This document shows positions 36,026 to 45,041 of a DNA stretch of 54,534 bases, piece after piece. The notes below the pieces were generated by a model. The model saw only the letters and a program-made list of their open reading frames with translations. It ran no database searches and was not told where the DNA came from. The stretch comes from Candidatus Bathyarchaeota archaeon A05DMB-2. Its GTDB lineage: Archaea; Thermoproteota; Bathyarchaeia; Bathyarchaeales; Bathycorpusculaceae. The stretch lies in contig JAAKEZ010000013.1 in the NCBI GenBank assembly GCA_018475625.1, forward strand, positions 1-54,534, read 5' to 3'. The translations under genes and the position numbers were made by a program. Each line of letters begins with the position of its first letter. The first letter of the stretch is position 1.

Positions 36026-36295
36026 TTGTACACCTGTTGATTTCAATGCTGTTTCTGTTTAATGAAAATTGTGATTGAGACTTAGACGTTAATGCGAGGT
36101 TTGCGCGGTTTTGCGTTAACGAAAAACGTTCATTTGAATCTTTAGCCTATTCCAGCTGCAATTAATCTAGGCAATTTCTTAAAACAGCTTAAGTCTCTTC
36201 TTTTCATGTTAATTTTCGTTATTTAGTCTAGATAAGTAATTATAATTCATGATTATTATACGCATTAAACTGTGATTCGTTAGTGATGGTTTCAG

Positions 36296-36760
36296 ATGCC
36301 TGAAAAAAACTCTTCCGCAGTCGACATTTTCAGCATGCTTTCAGAAAAAGAGGAAAAGGCGAAAAAGAAGCAGAGAGAAGAGATTTTGGCTGCGTCAGGC
36401 GTGAAGGAGTTTTTTACGGAAGGGAAAATCAGCATCAACAAGCGAACGTGCTGGGGACTTGAATGCAAGCTTTGCATCAACGCTTGTCCGACCAACGCTT
36501 TGTACTGGAAGAGCGGTGAAATTGGAATCGTTGATGAACTTTGCGTTTATTGTGGTGCCTGCGTGTTAAGTTGCATGGTGGACGACTGTATAAAAATCGA
36601 GCGGAAACGAGAAGACGGCAAAGTGGAACGGTTCAGCAAGGTCAAGGACATCGTGAAGCTTCAAGAGAAAATTAACGCTAGGAAACGTTGTGAACGGGTA
36701 AGCGAAATCTTCCCAACCGCGGAAGCATACTGCGAGAAGTACAAGAAGCGTCTAAAATGA
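36296..36760 (+). CDS. 4Fe-4S dicluster ferredoxin-like protein with unusual cysteine spacing
   Basis: A 154-aa protein with a charged helical N-terminus (1-45) and basic C-terminal helix around a dicluster core. The first site has C52-x4-C57-x2-C60-x3-C64-P, with two extra residues between the first two cysteines. The second is a standard C83-x2-C86-x2-C89-x3-C93 but lacks the following proline, and an extra C98 follows. Electron transfer is inferred. A TATA-like TTATTATACG occurs around 36252-36261. Its partner enzyme is not visible. Confidence 0.85.
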   Translation: MPEKNSSAVDIFSMLSEKEEKAKKKQREEILAASGVKEFFTEGKISINKRTCWGLECKLCINACPTNALYWKSGEIGIVDELCVYCGACVLSCMVDDCIKIERKREDGKVERFSKVKDIVKLQEKINARKRCERVSEIFPTAEAYCEKYKKRLK

Positions 36761-37405
36761 ACTTTTTCGGTTCTCTAATGCTCGGAGCACATACCCTCTC
36801 TTGTTTCAAGGAGTCATGTGTCGCGCTGCCAGTTCGGCGGATAGTTTCTTCCTCTCTTGTGTTTTCATCATGTTTTGGCGTGTTTCGGCGCCAATAGCGA
36901 ATAGCCCCTCTATAGGTTCTGCAACGGGCACTATTCCGCTCTAATAAGCTGGCTAATCCGCTTAGAACCTGCCGCGCGGTTATTTTGAGGCTTTAAGCCA
37001 TCAAACCAAAAAGGAATCTGTATGTCTAAAATCGTTGTGACGCGGCAAGTGTTAGTCTTCTATGTTCTGCAGAACTTCCATTATTTTTGCGAGTCGCTGA
37101 GCTGTGGCGTCGTCGAGTTTTTGATTTTCCTCCAAGTTCGCCATGTGCTTATTGTTTGCCATGAGGAATCATTTGGCGGCTGTTGTTATAACAATTCTTG
37201 TGGCAGCTGCTTCGAAGTTCGAAGTGGTCGGAAAAATTGCGGGAGCAAATTAACACTTTAATGTAGTTTTTTGCAATTATAAAAAGCCATTTTGTACATT
37301 TTTATGACATTTTTCACGAAGAAAGCACACAAAAGCTGCTTTTCTGGTGAACTGGAAGTATTTGGTGGATAAGAGTTATTAACTCAAAAATCGCATTGCA
37401 TAGTT
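36761..37405. other. 645-base intergenic region with only a doubtful small ORF
   Basis: No convincing long gene. It holds ATAGCCCCTCTATA at 36901-36914, resembling elements near 11790 and 47740, a possible 36-codon ORF (37052-37162, minus), and the promoter of the parvulin gene. Confidence 0.5.
37052..37162 (-). CDS. possible small protein (36 aa)
   Basis: The ATG-to-TAA frame encodes a Glu/Lys/Asn-rich, probably helical peptide (EENQKLDDATAQRLAK region). Composition is protein-like but no ribosome site is clear. Could be the remnant of a larger gene. Confidence 0.3.
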   Translation of the reverse strand: MANNKHMANLEENQKLDDATAQRLAKIMEVLQNIED

Positions 37406-37681
37406 ATGCCAGATAAAGTTCATTGCGCCCATATTCTCGTTAAGTCTGAGAGCGAAGCCAAAGCGGTTTTGGAGCGGTTGAAGAAGGGCGAGAAGTTTGG
37501 CGCTGTGGCTCAGCAGGTTTCGCTTTGTCCTTCTGGGAAACGTGGCGGTGATTTGGGGACGTTTCTGCGTGGGAAGATGGTTAAGGAGTTTGAGACTGCT
37601 GCTTTTGCGCTTAAGAAGGGCGAGGTTTCGGGCGTTGTGAAGACAAAATTTGGATATCATGTGATCAAGCGTTTAGAATAG
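37406..37681 (+). CDS. parvulin-type peptidyl-prolyl isomerase
   Basis: Minimal 91-aa parvulin (PpiC/rotamase) that speeds proline cis-trans isomerisation in folding proteins. The whole domain is present without signal or anchor: HCAHILVKSESEAKAVLERL, FGAVAQQVSLCPSGKRGGDLG, FETAAFALKKGEVSG and KTKFGYHVIK. Cytoplasmic. Very similar in size to archaeal Par/Pin-like proteins. Confidence 0.95.
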   Translation: MPDKVHCAHILVKSESEAKAVLERLKKGEKFGAVAQQVSLCPSGKRGGDLGTFLRGKMVKEFETAAFALKKGEVSGVVKTKFGYHVIKRLE

Positions 37682-37758
37682 CTTTTGGCTTCTCTTGTTG
37701 AGTGCGCTGTTGAAATTGTGAATAGAATTGGGTCTAATTTTGGAAAATGGATTAATAA

Positions 37759-37790
37759 TCACGTGATTTGTTGCTCGAGTGGTCACGTGA
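37759..37790. promoter_or_regulatory. pair of TCACGTGA palindromes, 24 bp apart
   Basis: TCACGTGA occurs at 37759-37766 and again at 37783-37790. The first sits in a longer 12-bp perfect palindrome AATCACGTGATT. The two copies lie about 80 bases before the next gene start. Paired identical palindromes suggest cooperative dimer binding. Which gene they control is inferred. Confidence 0.55.
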
Positions 37791-37868
37791 AAATATGAAA
37801 CGAAAAGATAGGACAATTTGCGATGTTCAATTGTTGTTTTTGAAAAGCCAAGGTCATGGTGAAACTTT

Positions 37869-38066
37869 TTGAATATGCCTTGTGAGACTTGTCCTGAATT
37901 CAACCGAGAAACTGGTTATTGCCGTAAGGTTGACGAGTACCTGCTTAATGGTTACGCTAAACATTACTGGAGTCAAAAATGTGGTGAACATAACCAACAA
38001 AATTTTGCGATCTCAAAACTTTCAGGGACTTCTGGAAACTACTGCGAAGGCGAAGGATTAAAGTAA
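37869..38066 (+). CDS. small cysteine-containing hypothetical protein (65 aa)
   Basis: Not recognised. Cysteines: CETC near the N-terminus, then C-RKVDEY and a later C-GEHN, compatible with metal binding. TTG 37869 has GGTGA 6 bases ahead, making it a better start than the ATG two codons later. It lies between the palindrome pair and the copper exporter, in the same direction. Confidence 0.6.
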   Translation: MNMPCETCPEFNRETGYCRKVDEYLLNGYAKHYWSQKCGEHNQQNFAISKLSGTSGNYCEGEGLK

Positions 38067-38141
38067 GCTGTTTTGTCTGTTTTTATTTTTCTGTGCAAGA
38101 TTGTGGTCGTGTTTGCGTGTTTCCACGGTTAACATTAAATA

Positions 38142-38169
38142 AGATATATCTTTTACAGATACATTTATA
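38142..38169 (+). promoter_or_regulatory. promoter of the copper exporter with AGATATATCT palindrome
   Basis: TTTATA (38164-38169) is a likely TATA box, about 55 bases before ATG 38222. A 10-bp perfect palindrome AGATATATCT (38142-38151) lies just upstream, where a metal regulator might bind. The regulator is not identified. Confidence 0.45.
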
Positions 38170-38221
38170 AGCACTGCCACACACGAATACACACATAAAA
38201 TTCAGGAGCTTAAGGAAAATT

Positions 38222-40327
38222 ATGCCAAAAGCAAGAGACCCCGTATGCGGCATGGACGTCGACACAGAAACCGCCATCAAACGCAAAATAGGTGACCGAA
38301 CCTACTACTTCTGCAGTCAACAATGCGCTGATGTTTACGAGGCACCTGAACGCGAACTCAAAGCCATGAAACGACGAGTAGCCATAACATTGATCGCTGT
38401 AGTGGCTGTAGGTGGACTGCGGCTGCTAACTCTTTTCGGGATTGTCGCAGCGATAATGTATTTTGAGCTCGTCGGCGGCTTATCAGTCTATGGTCTAGCA
38501 ATCTTCATAGTCTCCACGCCGGTAGTGTGGGTCGCAGGCTTCAGCATAATCAAAGGCGCCTACTTCTCCCTCAGAAACCGCAAAATAAACATGGACGTCC
38601 TAGTCGCCACAGGCGTACTTGCAGGATGGATTTACGGCGCAGTTACCTCATTCATACCAGCGATGGCGACAGACGGAATAAGCTACCTAGAAATCTCAGT
38701 CGGCATCTTAGCCTTTGTCCTATTGGGCAAATACATCGAAGAAACCATACGCCGCAGATCAGCCGCATCCATAAGAAAACTCCTCGAACTCAAACCCACC
38801 ATCGCAACAGTCCTCCGAGACGGAAAAGAAGTTGAAGTCTCAGTTGATGAACTGCAAGTAGGCGACATCGTCATTGTGAAGCCAGGCGAAAAAATCCCCA
38901 CAGACGGCATCGTAACCGCAGGCTACTCATCAGTTGACGAGAAACTCATTACAGGCGAAAGCATACCAGTGGAGAAAAAAGTTGGAAACGAAGTAATCGG
39001 CACCACCATAAACAAAACCGGCATCCTACAGTTCAAAGTCACACGAGTCGGCGAAGACACAGCCCTCGCACAAATTGTGCGACTCGTCGAAGAAGCGCAG
39101 GCTTCAAGTGCACCTGTCCAAAGATTCGCAGACCGCGTCGTCGCAAAGTTCGTCCCCATCGTCTTCACCGCCGCAGCAGTGTCTTTCACCTTCTGGTACC
39201 TAACCGCTGGTTTCTCAACAGCGTTCTTGGCCTTGCTCGCAGTGCTGCTGATAGCGTGTCCATGCGCACTGGGAATAGCCACGCCAACCGCCATACTCGC
39301 AGGCGTCGGTAAAGGCGCCGAGTACGGCGTACTCCTCCGAAGCGGAGAATACGTCGAAAAAGCCAGAAAACTCAGCACCGTGGTCTTCGACAAAACCGGA
39401 ACCCTCACCAAAGGCGAACCTTCTGTAACTGACGTGAAAGCTTACAACGGCTTCACGGAAAAAGAGGTGTTGACATTCGCGGGTTCGACTGAAAAAGCTT
39501 CAGAGCACCCACTCGCAGAAGCAATCGTAAACCGCGCACAAGAAATCAAAGCCACACTCGCCGAAGCGGAAGCGTTCGAAGCCCTGCCCGGACGCGGCGT
39601 GAAATGCACCGTGAAAGGCAGAAAAGTGCTGCTTGGAAACCGCAAGCTCATGCAAGAAGAAAACATTCAAGCCGCACAGGTGGAAGCGGACATGGAAAAG
39701 CTGGAAAGCGAAGGAAAAACTGCCATGATTTTGGCAGTTGACGGCGAGCCTGCAGGCGTAATCGCTGCCATGGACACTCCGAAAGAAACCGCCGCTGAAG
39801 CAATAAAAGCGCTGAAAAGCATGAAACTGGAAGTCGCTATGCTGACAGGTGACAACGAGAAAACCGCCAAAGCAATCGCAACGCAACTGGGCATAGACAC
39901 CGTCATAGCGAACGTGTTGCCGTGGCAGAAAGTGGACGCTATAAAGAAACTGCAAAGCGAAGGCAAGGTCGTAGCCATGGTCGGCGACGGCATCAACGAC
40001 GCCCCGGCACTGGCGCAAGCAGACATCGGCATTGCCATCGGAAGCGGAACCGACATCGCCAAAGAAACAGGCGGCATCGTGCTCATCAAGGACGACCTGC
40101 GGGACGTGGCGCTTGGCGTGGAACTCAGCAAGAAGACCATGACCAAAATCAACACAAACCTGTTCTGGGCGTTCGCCTACAACACCGTCATGATTCCAGT
40201 CGCAGCCGCAGGACTGCTAAATCCGATTTACGCGGCAGGCGCCATGGCAATAAGCAGTCTCACAGTTGTAAGCAACTCAGCTCTGCTGAAGCTGGCAAAG
40301 TTCAAGTTCGAAAAGTTTAACGGCTAA
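38222..40327 (+). CDS. copA: copper-translocating P1B-type ATPase with N-terminal YHS domain
   Basis: Pumps monovalent copper or silver out of the cytoplasm. The N-terminus is a YHS metal domain ([20 protein letters not shown]; about 6-45) in place of the usual HMA domain. Eight membrane helices carry [14 protein letters not shown]. The soluble part contains DKTGTLTKG (phosphorylation Asp), SEHPLAEA and [11 protein letters not shown]. The last helices have [14 protein letters not shown] and [15 protein letters not shown], the CopA-type set. 701 aa, complete. SD AAGGA lies 7 bases from ATG 38222. Confidence 0.96.
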   Translation: MPKARDPVCGMDVDTETAIKRKIGDRTYYFCSQQCADVYEAPERELKAMKRRVAITLIAVVAVGGLRLLTLFGIVAAIMYFELVGGLSVYGLAIFIVSTPVVWVAGFSIIKGAYFSLRNRKINMDVLVATGVLAGWIYGAVTSFIPAMATDGISYLEISVGILAFVLLGKYIEETIRRRSAASIRKLLELKPTIATVLRDGKEVEVSVDELQVGDIVIVKPGEKIPTDGIVTAGYSSVDEKLITGESIPVEKKVGNEVIGTTINKTGILQFKVTRVGEDTALAQIVRLVEEAQASSAPVQRFADRVVAKFVPIVFTAAAVSFTFWYLTAGFSTAFLALLAVLLIACPCALGIATPTAILAGVGKGAEYGVLLRSGEYVEKARKLSTVVFDKTGTLTKGEPSVTDVKAYNGFTEKEVLTFAGSTEKASEHPLAEAIVNRAQEIKATLAEAEAFEALPGRGVKCTVKGRKVLLGNRKLMQEENIQAAQVEADMEKLESEGKTAMILAVDGEPAGVIAAMDTPKETAAEAIKALKSMKLEVAMLTGDNEKTAKAIATQLGIDTVIANVLPWQKVDAIKKLQSEGKVVAMVGDGINDAPALAQADIGIAIGSGTDIAKETGGIVLIKDDLRDVALGVELSKKTMTKINTNLFWAFAYNTVMIPVAAAGLLNPIYAAGAMAISSLTVVSNSALLKLAKFKFEKFNG

Positions 40328-40356
40328 GACGCGTAGTATAGGGAGGTGAAAATTGT

Positions 40357-40545
40357 ATGGCTAAAGACCCAGTTTGCGGAATGAACGTTGACGAGAAAAC
40401 AGCGAAACTAAAATCGGAATACAAGGGCAAAACCTACTACTTCTGTGCGCCGTCTTGCAAGACGACGTTCGACAAGAACCCCGAAAAATATGCAGGCGGT
40501 TCGTCAGGCGGACACGCAGGTCACAGTTGCTGTGGCTGTTGCTAA
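40357..40545 (+). CDS. YHS-domain protein with His/Cys-rich tail
   Basis: Sixty-two residues: a YHS domain (KDPVCGMNVDEKTAK, YYFCAPSCKTTFDKNPEKY) nearly the same as that at the start of the copper ATPase, then GGHAGHSCCGCC, which should bind soft metals. A good GGGAGGTGA ribosome site precedes ATG 40357, 29 bases after the ATPase stop. It is probably a copper chaperone or store for the pump, inferred from adjacency and sequence. Confidence 0.9.
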   Translation: MAKDPVCGMNVDEKTAKLKSEYKGKTYYFCAPSCKTTFDKNPEKYAGGSSGGHAGHSCCGCC

Positions 40546-40546
40546 G

Positions 40547-40572
40547 CCGCGAAAAGCTACCGCTTTTTTCGG
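40547..40572. terminator. hairpin between convergent genes
   Basis: On the plus strand, CCGcGAAAAGC pairs with GCTTTTTTCGG around TACC: 10 pairs with one mismatch and one wobble. It could terminate from either side. Confidence 0.55.
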
Positions 40573-40587
40573 CAGCATTCAGTTTCT

Positions 40588-41394
40588 TTATTTTTGGTTT
40601 CGTGCCTTTTCTAGGGCTTTTTCAACTTCTTCGCGTATGGTGAAGCCGCCGATGTGCAGTATGGGCTCCTTCGTCTCCGGGTCGGTGACCATGGTAGCCG
40701 TGCAGGGGTAACTGTGGTGCGCTTTCGCGATGGCATCGTATAAGATGTCTTTTTTGGTGGAAACACCAGCGAGTTTCCGCGCTATGTACCATGTGGAGCC
40801 GCAGGGTGCGCTGCGTAGGACAGCGGCGTACTCGATGACTTCGTCTTTGCCGATTGAGGTGAGCGAAATCTCCAGTAGCGGGCGCCCAACCTTCGTTTCC
40901 TCAATAAACCTCGCGATAGTGGGCTTGTCCTTTTCCGGCGTCAGCGTGCAGAAAGGTTTCGGGAACGCGCATTCCAGCCCGAGCTCCATGCACTTCGCTT
41001 CTGCTTGCTTCCTTATGCCAACTGGAATCTCCTGCCAATCCTCTATCGGTGCGATTAACGCTTTGATTCCAGCTTTTTTTATGTGATTGGGCAGTTCAAG
41101 CAGCAGGTCTTTGTGCAGTCCAGATGCTAGGCAGATGTCGGCTTTCGGCAGTTTCCGTGGCATGTACTCTTCTGGGTTGTCGATGAACGCTGGCAGCTCG
41201 GCGGGGTCGGGCAGTTGGATGGCGGCGCGGACGTTGCGCACGAAGCTGTAAACGTTGTACTTGCAGCTTTCGCAGTAGAGCCCGCAGCTCTGGCAGAAGC
41301 ACGGGTCGTTGATGAGGTTGCGTATGACGCGTTCCATAAAGTCTTTGCTGTACACGAAAACTAGTGACAACTCTTCCTTGCTGATTTCCGCCAC
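40588..41394 (-). CDS. DUF166-family protein
   Basis: A 268-aa protein of the archaeal DUF166 family, sometimes annotated thymidylate-synthase-like without proof. An N-terminal cluster of cysteines (C32, C34, C37, C41, C44) suggests metal or cluster binding. A later PCGSTWYIARKL block is family-typical. Starts at GTG 41394, with AGGAGAA overlapping the stop of the preceding oxidoreductase gene, so the pair is an operon. Link to redox chemistry is inferred. Confidence 0.8.
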   Translation of the reverse strand: MAEISKEELSLVFVYSKDFMERVIRNLINDPCFCQSCGLYCESCKYNVYSFVRNVRAAIQLPDPAELPAFIDNPEEYMPRKLPKADICLASGLHKDLLLELPNHIKKAGIKALIAPIEDWQEIPVGIRKQAEAKCMELGLECAFPKPFCTLTPEKDKPTIARFIEETKVGRPLLEISLTSIGKDEVIEYAAVLRSAPCGSTWYIARKLAGVSTKKDILYDAIAKAHHSYPCTATMVTDPETKEPILHIGGFTIREEVEKALEKARNQK

Positions 41395-41399
41395 TTCTC

Positions 41400-42044
41400 C
41401 TAAAACGCGCCAAGGAGCACGTGCTCCGCGAACAGATCCTCGCTGAACGCGCCCACAAACTCCACCTTCTCGTTAATGACTATCTTCGGGACACCGATCA
41501 CGGCATACCTCTGTGCAAGGTCGGGGAACTCGCCTGCGTCTATGACGTCGGCTCGTATCAGGTCGCTTTCAACGGCTAACTTGTGCGCGACCGCCGCCGC
41601 CACGGGGCAGTGCGGGCACGTTAGGCTGACGAAGACTTGGATGTGCACAGGTGCTTTGACGTCGGCGAGGATGGCTTTTGTTTTGTCGGAGAGGTCGGTT
41701 GTGCCTTTCGACACGTTTATGACTGCCTCAATCAGGGTTTGCAGTTCGTAACCGTATGGAATCCCGTAGATTCGCACGCCGTAGTCCTTCTTGCCGATTA
41801 TAGCCAGTGCGGGAATCTTGTCGATTCCGAGGTCTCGGGCTTTGTCGCCGTCCGCCATGAAATCGTACACTTCCACCGTGATTTTGTCGCTTAGGGTTGC
41901 GAACTCTTGGGCTAAGCCGCGGGTTTCCGAGCAGAATCGGCACTCGATTTCTTGGGTGAAGTTTATGATTTTGACTGGGTCAACCATTTTCTCTTGAAGC
42001 TCTTTTCTGAGCAATTCTTTTTTATCGTCAGGTATCAGGCTCAT
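41400..42044 (-). CDS. two-domain thioredoxin/glutaredoxin-like disulfide oxidoreductase
   Basis: PDO-type protein (214 aa) with two thioredoxin-fold halves. C35-x2-C38 (ECRFCSE) lies in the first and C143-x2-C146 (TCPHCPV) in the second. The cis-proline regions KIPALAII and GVPKIVIN follow. It exchanges disulfides in the archaeal cytoplasm, often together with a thioredoxin reductase, which is absent here. ATG 42044 has GGAG 9 bases ahead. First gene of a two-gene operon with DUF166. Confidence 0.93.
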   Translation of the reverse strand: MSLIPDDKKELLRKELQEKMVDPVKIINFTQEIECRFCSETRGLAQEFATLSDKITVEVYDFMADGDKARDLGIDKIPALAIIGKKDYGVRIYGIPYGYELQTLIEAVINVSKGTTDLSDKTKAILADVKAPVHIQVFVSLTCPHCPVAAAVAHKLAVESDLIRADVIDAGEFPDLAQRYAVIGVPKIVINEKVEFVGAFSEDLFAEHVLLGAF

Positions 42045-42275
42045 GTTTGCTTTCTCCAACAAGCAGGGCTGCCGGGTTCAGTAGCGTTCTATTCACTATT
42101 ATCTCGTTTCTCTTACATATTATCTTTATGAGTCGTTCCTCATATTTCGCTCATTCCACAGTGTTTTTGACGAAACCCATATAAGCGGTTGTGAGAATGG
42201 AAGTCTTTGCTGGTTTTAACGAAAGAGTTGACAAGGCATGCGAAAACTGAACGCAATCATGTTGGAGATGAAAAC

Positions 42276-42695
42276 TTGAGCGGAGAAATGCATGCGAGAG
42301 CCGAGTTGATTAAAGGTTTCCAAATCGCCCTTTACGACGGAGCAGCTCATCGCGTGGTAGTCGATTTGCCGCCGGAGCTGGGAACGGGACTTGGACCTAC
42401 GTCGCTGCAACTCTGCGTGATGAGCCACGCGGGCTGTTACGCCACCATCTGCGTGTACACAGCCAAAAGAATGCGGCTTCCCTTGAAAGGGTTAACGGTT
42501 AAGGTGGAAGCCGTAGAAACCGACGAGGCAGGAACGATAACTGAAGAAAACTTTGACATCCACATTAAAGCAAACGCGCCCGAGGATAGGATTCAAAGGC
42601 TTCACGAGTTGACGGTGAAAAACTGCCCTGTCGGCATACTCTTAGAAAAAGCCAGCGTAAAAATCAACTACAACTTGAAAACCTCAAAAGAGTGA
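42276..42695 (+). CDS. OsmC-family peroxiredoxin-like protein
   Basis: OsmC fold (139 aa), generally a thiol peroxidase for organic hydroperoxides. It keeps the two family cysteines: one in MSHAGCYATICV, another in KNCPVG. TTG 42276 is favoured by GGAGATG 5 bases ahead; the frame begins earlier at 42207 without a ribosome site. It overlaps or abuts the diiron flavoprotein start (stop at 42695; next ATG 42701). Part of an oxygen-defence block. Confidence 0.87.
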   Translation: MSGEMHARAELIKGFQIALYDGAAHRVVVDLPPELGTGLGPTSLQLCVMSHAGCYATICVYTAKRMRLPLKGLTVKVEAVETDEAGTITEENFDIHIKANAPEDRIQRLHELTVKNCPVGILLEKASVKINYNLKTSKE

Positions 42696-42700
42696 AAGAA

Positions 42701-43888
42701 ATGAACAAAGTGTCTTTAGCAGATGGCGTAAACTGGGTTGGAGTTGTGGACTGGAACATACGCGACTTCCACGGCTACGTCACCAAACGCGGCACCACCT
42801 ACAACGCCTACCTTATACAGGATGAGAAAGTTGCGCTCGTGGACACGGTTAAGCACGCGTTTTCCGACGAGCTTCTCCGCAACGTCTGCGAAATAATTGA
42901 TCCTGCGAAAATAGACTATATAGTCGTTAACCATGTGGAGATGGACCACTCCAGTAGCCTGCCCATCGTTGCCAAGTACGCGAAGAACGCCACAATAATC
43001 GCGTCCCAGAAGGGAAAAGACGCCATAACCGAGCACTACGGCACAGACGACTTCCGCATCGAAACCGTCAAAACAGGCGATGAGCTGAAACTCGGAAAAC
43101 GCACGTTGCGCTTCATCGAGGCGCCTATGCTACATTGGCCTGACAGCATGTTCACGTACGTGGTCGAGGACAAAATCCTCATGCCCAACGACGCCTTCGG
43201 ACAACACCTCGCCACGTCTGAGCGGTTCGACGACCAGGTTGACGAGCACGTGCTGATGGAGGAAGCCAAAACGTACTACGCCAACATCCTAATGCTGTTG
43301 GGCGGACTCATCACGCGGAAGATTCAAGAAGTGGTGCAGATGGGCATCCCCATCGCGATGATTGCGCCGAGCCACGGCATCATCTGGCGCAGCAACCCTT
43401 CCAAAATAATCCAAGCATACTTGGACTGGAGCGCCGGCAAATCCGAGACCAAAGTGGTCATCGTTTACGATACGATGTGGGGCAGCACCGACAAGATGGC
43501 ACGCGCAATAGCTGAGGGCGCCGCAAGCGAAGGCGTGGACGTTAAAGTACTGAAGCTTCGGGCTGCGGACCTGACTGAGGTTATGACGGAAATCCTAGAC
43601 GCAAAAGCTATAGTCGTGGGTTCGCCGACGCTTAACAGCCAGATGTTCCCCACGCTCGGACAATTCCTAACCTACGCCACGGGCTTGAGACCCAAAGACA
43701 AGCTGTGGAGTTTTTTCGGCTCATACGGATGGGGCGGCGGCGCCGTCCGCGGCATGACCGAGGCTGTGAAGAAGGCTGGCTTCCAGGTCTATGAGCCTGG
43801 CGTGGAAGTGAAGTATGTTCCAGACCAAGAGGATTTGAAGAAATGCTTCGAGTTCGGGCAACAGATAGCCCAGAAAATCAAAGCCTAA
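42701..43888 (+). CDS. FprA-type diiron flavoprotein (oxygen/NO reductase)
   Basis: A-type flavodiiron protein (395 aa) that reduces O2 (or NO) to water in anaerobes. The metallo-beta-lactamase part holds all metal ligands: H78, E80, D82, H83 (HVEMDH), H145 (MLHWPDS), D164 (NDAFGQH) and H225 (PSHG). The flavodoxin domain begins near 250 with VYDTMWGSTDKMA for FMN. No rubredoxin is fused. Six bases after OsmC in the same transcript; rubrerythrin follows on a separate promoter. A T-rich stop region ends the gene. Confidence 0.95.
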   Translation: MNKVSLADGVNWVGVVDWNIRDFHGYVTKRGTTYNAYLIQDEKVALVDTVKHAFSDELLRNVCEIIDPAKIDYIVVNHVEMDHSSSLPIVAKYAKNATIIASQKGKDAITEHYGTDDFRIETVKTGDELKLGKRTLRFIEAPMLHWPDSMFTYVVEDKILMPNDAFGQHLATSERFDDQVDEHVLMEEAKTYYANILMLLGGLITRKIQEVVQMGIPIAMIAPSHGIIWRSNPSKIIQAYLDWSAGKSETKVVIVYDTMWGSTDKMARAIAEGAASEGVDVKVLKLRAADLTEVMTEILDAKAIVVGSPTLNSQMFPTLGQFLTYATGLRPKDKLWSFFGSYGWGGGAVRGMTEAVKKAGFQVYEPGVEVKYVPDQEDLKKCFEFGQQIAQKIKA

Positions 43889-44068
43889 AATTTATCTTTT
43901 TTATGATTTAGCAAGCCCGATAGAAGTTTTCGGCAACCAGAACAGTTAATCCAGTAGCCTCTAGTGATAGACTTTGAACCTTTACCTATTTTGAAGTGAC
44001 ATTTCATTTAAAATATGAGGAGCACTCCGTTGACGAATGTTTATGCCCAGCGCTAACTGCCAGCATAG

Positions 44069-44107
44069 CTTATAACTGACCTTTTGCAAGATTATTCTAT
44101 GTTAGGA
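44069..44107 (+). promoter_or_regulatory. promoter and ribosome site of rubrerythrin
   Basis: CTTATAAC at about 44069-44076 gives a predicted start near 44100. TTAGGAG follows and lies 9 bases before ATG 44118. Confidence 0.45.
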
Positions 44108-44117
44108 GAAGTTTGTT

Positions 44118-44621
44118 ATGACCAAAACTGATGAGAACCTGAAAGCAGCGTTCGCAGGCGAATCGCAAGCAAACAGACTCTACCTTGCCTTCGCGCGGAA
44201 AGCTGAGGAAGAAGGCTTCACCCAAGTCGCTAAGCTCTTCAAAGCCGCTGCGGAAGCCGAAACAATACACGCCCTCAACCACCTGAGAATAACTGGACAA
44301 ATAAAATCAACCGCCGACAACATAGGCACAGCTATCTCCGGAGAAACATTCGAATTCAAAAAAATGTACCCTGAATACCTAGAGGAAGCCAAACAAGAGG
44401 GCAACAAGCAAGCCGCGTGGAGCTTTGACGTGGCAAGCAAAGTGGAACAGGTACACGCTAACCTGTACCAAAAAGTCCTCAACGCCCTGAAAACCCAGAA
44501 ACAGCTGGAAAAGGTGGATTACTACGTGTGTAGTGTGTGTGGGAACACAGTCGAAGGCTCACCGCCAGACAAATGTCCAATCTGCGGCGCTCCCAAAGAA
44601 AAATTCTTCAAACCCACTTAA
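44118..44621 (+). CDS. rbr: rubrerythrin
   Basis: A 167-aa peroxide-scavenging protein with a four-helix diiron domain (AFAGESQANRLYLAFARKAEEEG, EAETIHALNHL, VEQVHANLY) and a C-terminal rubredoxin site (C-x2-C VCSVCG and C-x2-C CPICG). All ligands are seen. Typical of anaerobic archaea. Complements the FprA/OsmC pair just upstream. Confidence 0.96.
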   Translation: MTKTDENLKAAFAGESQANRLYLAFARKAEEEGFTQVAKLFKAAAEAETIHALNHLRITGQIKSTADNIGTAISGETFEFKKMYPEYLEEAKQEGNKQAAWSFDVASKVEQVHANLYQKVLNALKTQKQLEKVDYYVCSVCGNTVEGSPPDKCPICGAPKEKFFKPT

Positions 44622-44698
44622 ACCCAGATTCCCTCCATTTTTATTTTCGCCTATACACTTATATGTGCAAACGCGAAAGCTTACAATGGTGAATTTTC

Positions 44699-44917
44699 TT
44701 GGGTTGCTGGAAATGGTTCAACGGAGTTCTAAAAGAAGTCAACCTCCAGGTCACAGACGCTAACAAAGAACAAATTGATGATGTCATCCACAAGTATATA
44801 GGCGAACAATCCAACTACGGAAGATGCAGCGCAGACTGGAAAAAAGCCCGCAAAGAAATCAACGAAAGCCCAGAAATGAAGCAGGAACTCATCGCCCAAC
44901 TCAAAACACTCGCCTAA
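44699..44917 (+). CDS. hypothetical small protein (72 aa)
   Basis: Not recognised. Helical, charged protein starting WKWFNGVLKEVN, with a single Cys/Trp motif CSADWKKA. Start TTG 44699 is supported by GGTGA 6 bases ahead and a TATA-like CTTATATG (about 44658-44665). An overlapping ATG frame (44686) is judged a shadow. A T-rich tract follows near 44950. Confidence 0.65.
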   Translation: MGCWKWFNGVLKEVNLQVTDANKEQIDDVIHKYIGEQSNYGRCSADWKKARKEINESPEMKQELIAQLKTLA

Positions 44918-45041
44918 ACCGAAAATCCCAAAGCCGCTCCTTTCGCCTTTTTTCTTTTCCCAGACGCAACTTCACCCTATCAGTCCTTTTGCCTTTGAAA
45001 ACTTTATATGCCAATCCGCACAAGAATCTATCTGAGCAGCT

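Noticed and set aside
37022-37261. 79-aa plus-strand frame
   Set aside because: No ribosome site, odd Cys/Phe-rich composition; a minus-strand ORF fits better.
44533-44763. 76-aa frame overlapping rubrerythrin and the small protein
   Set aside because: Lies mainly in another frame of known genes and ends early.
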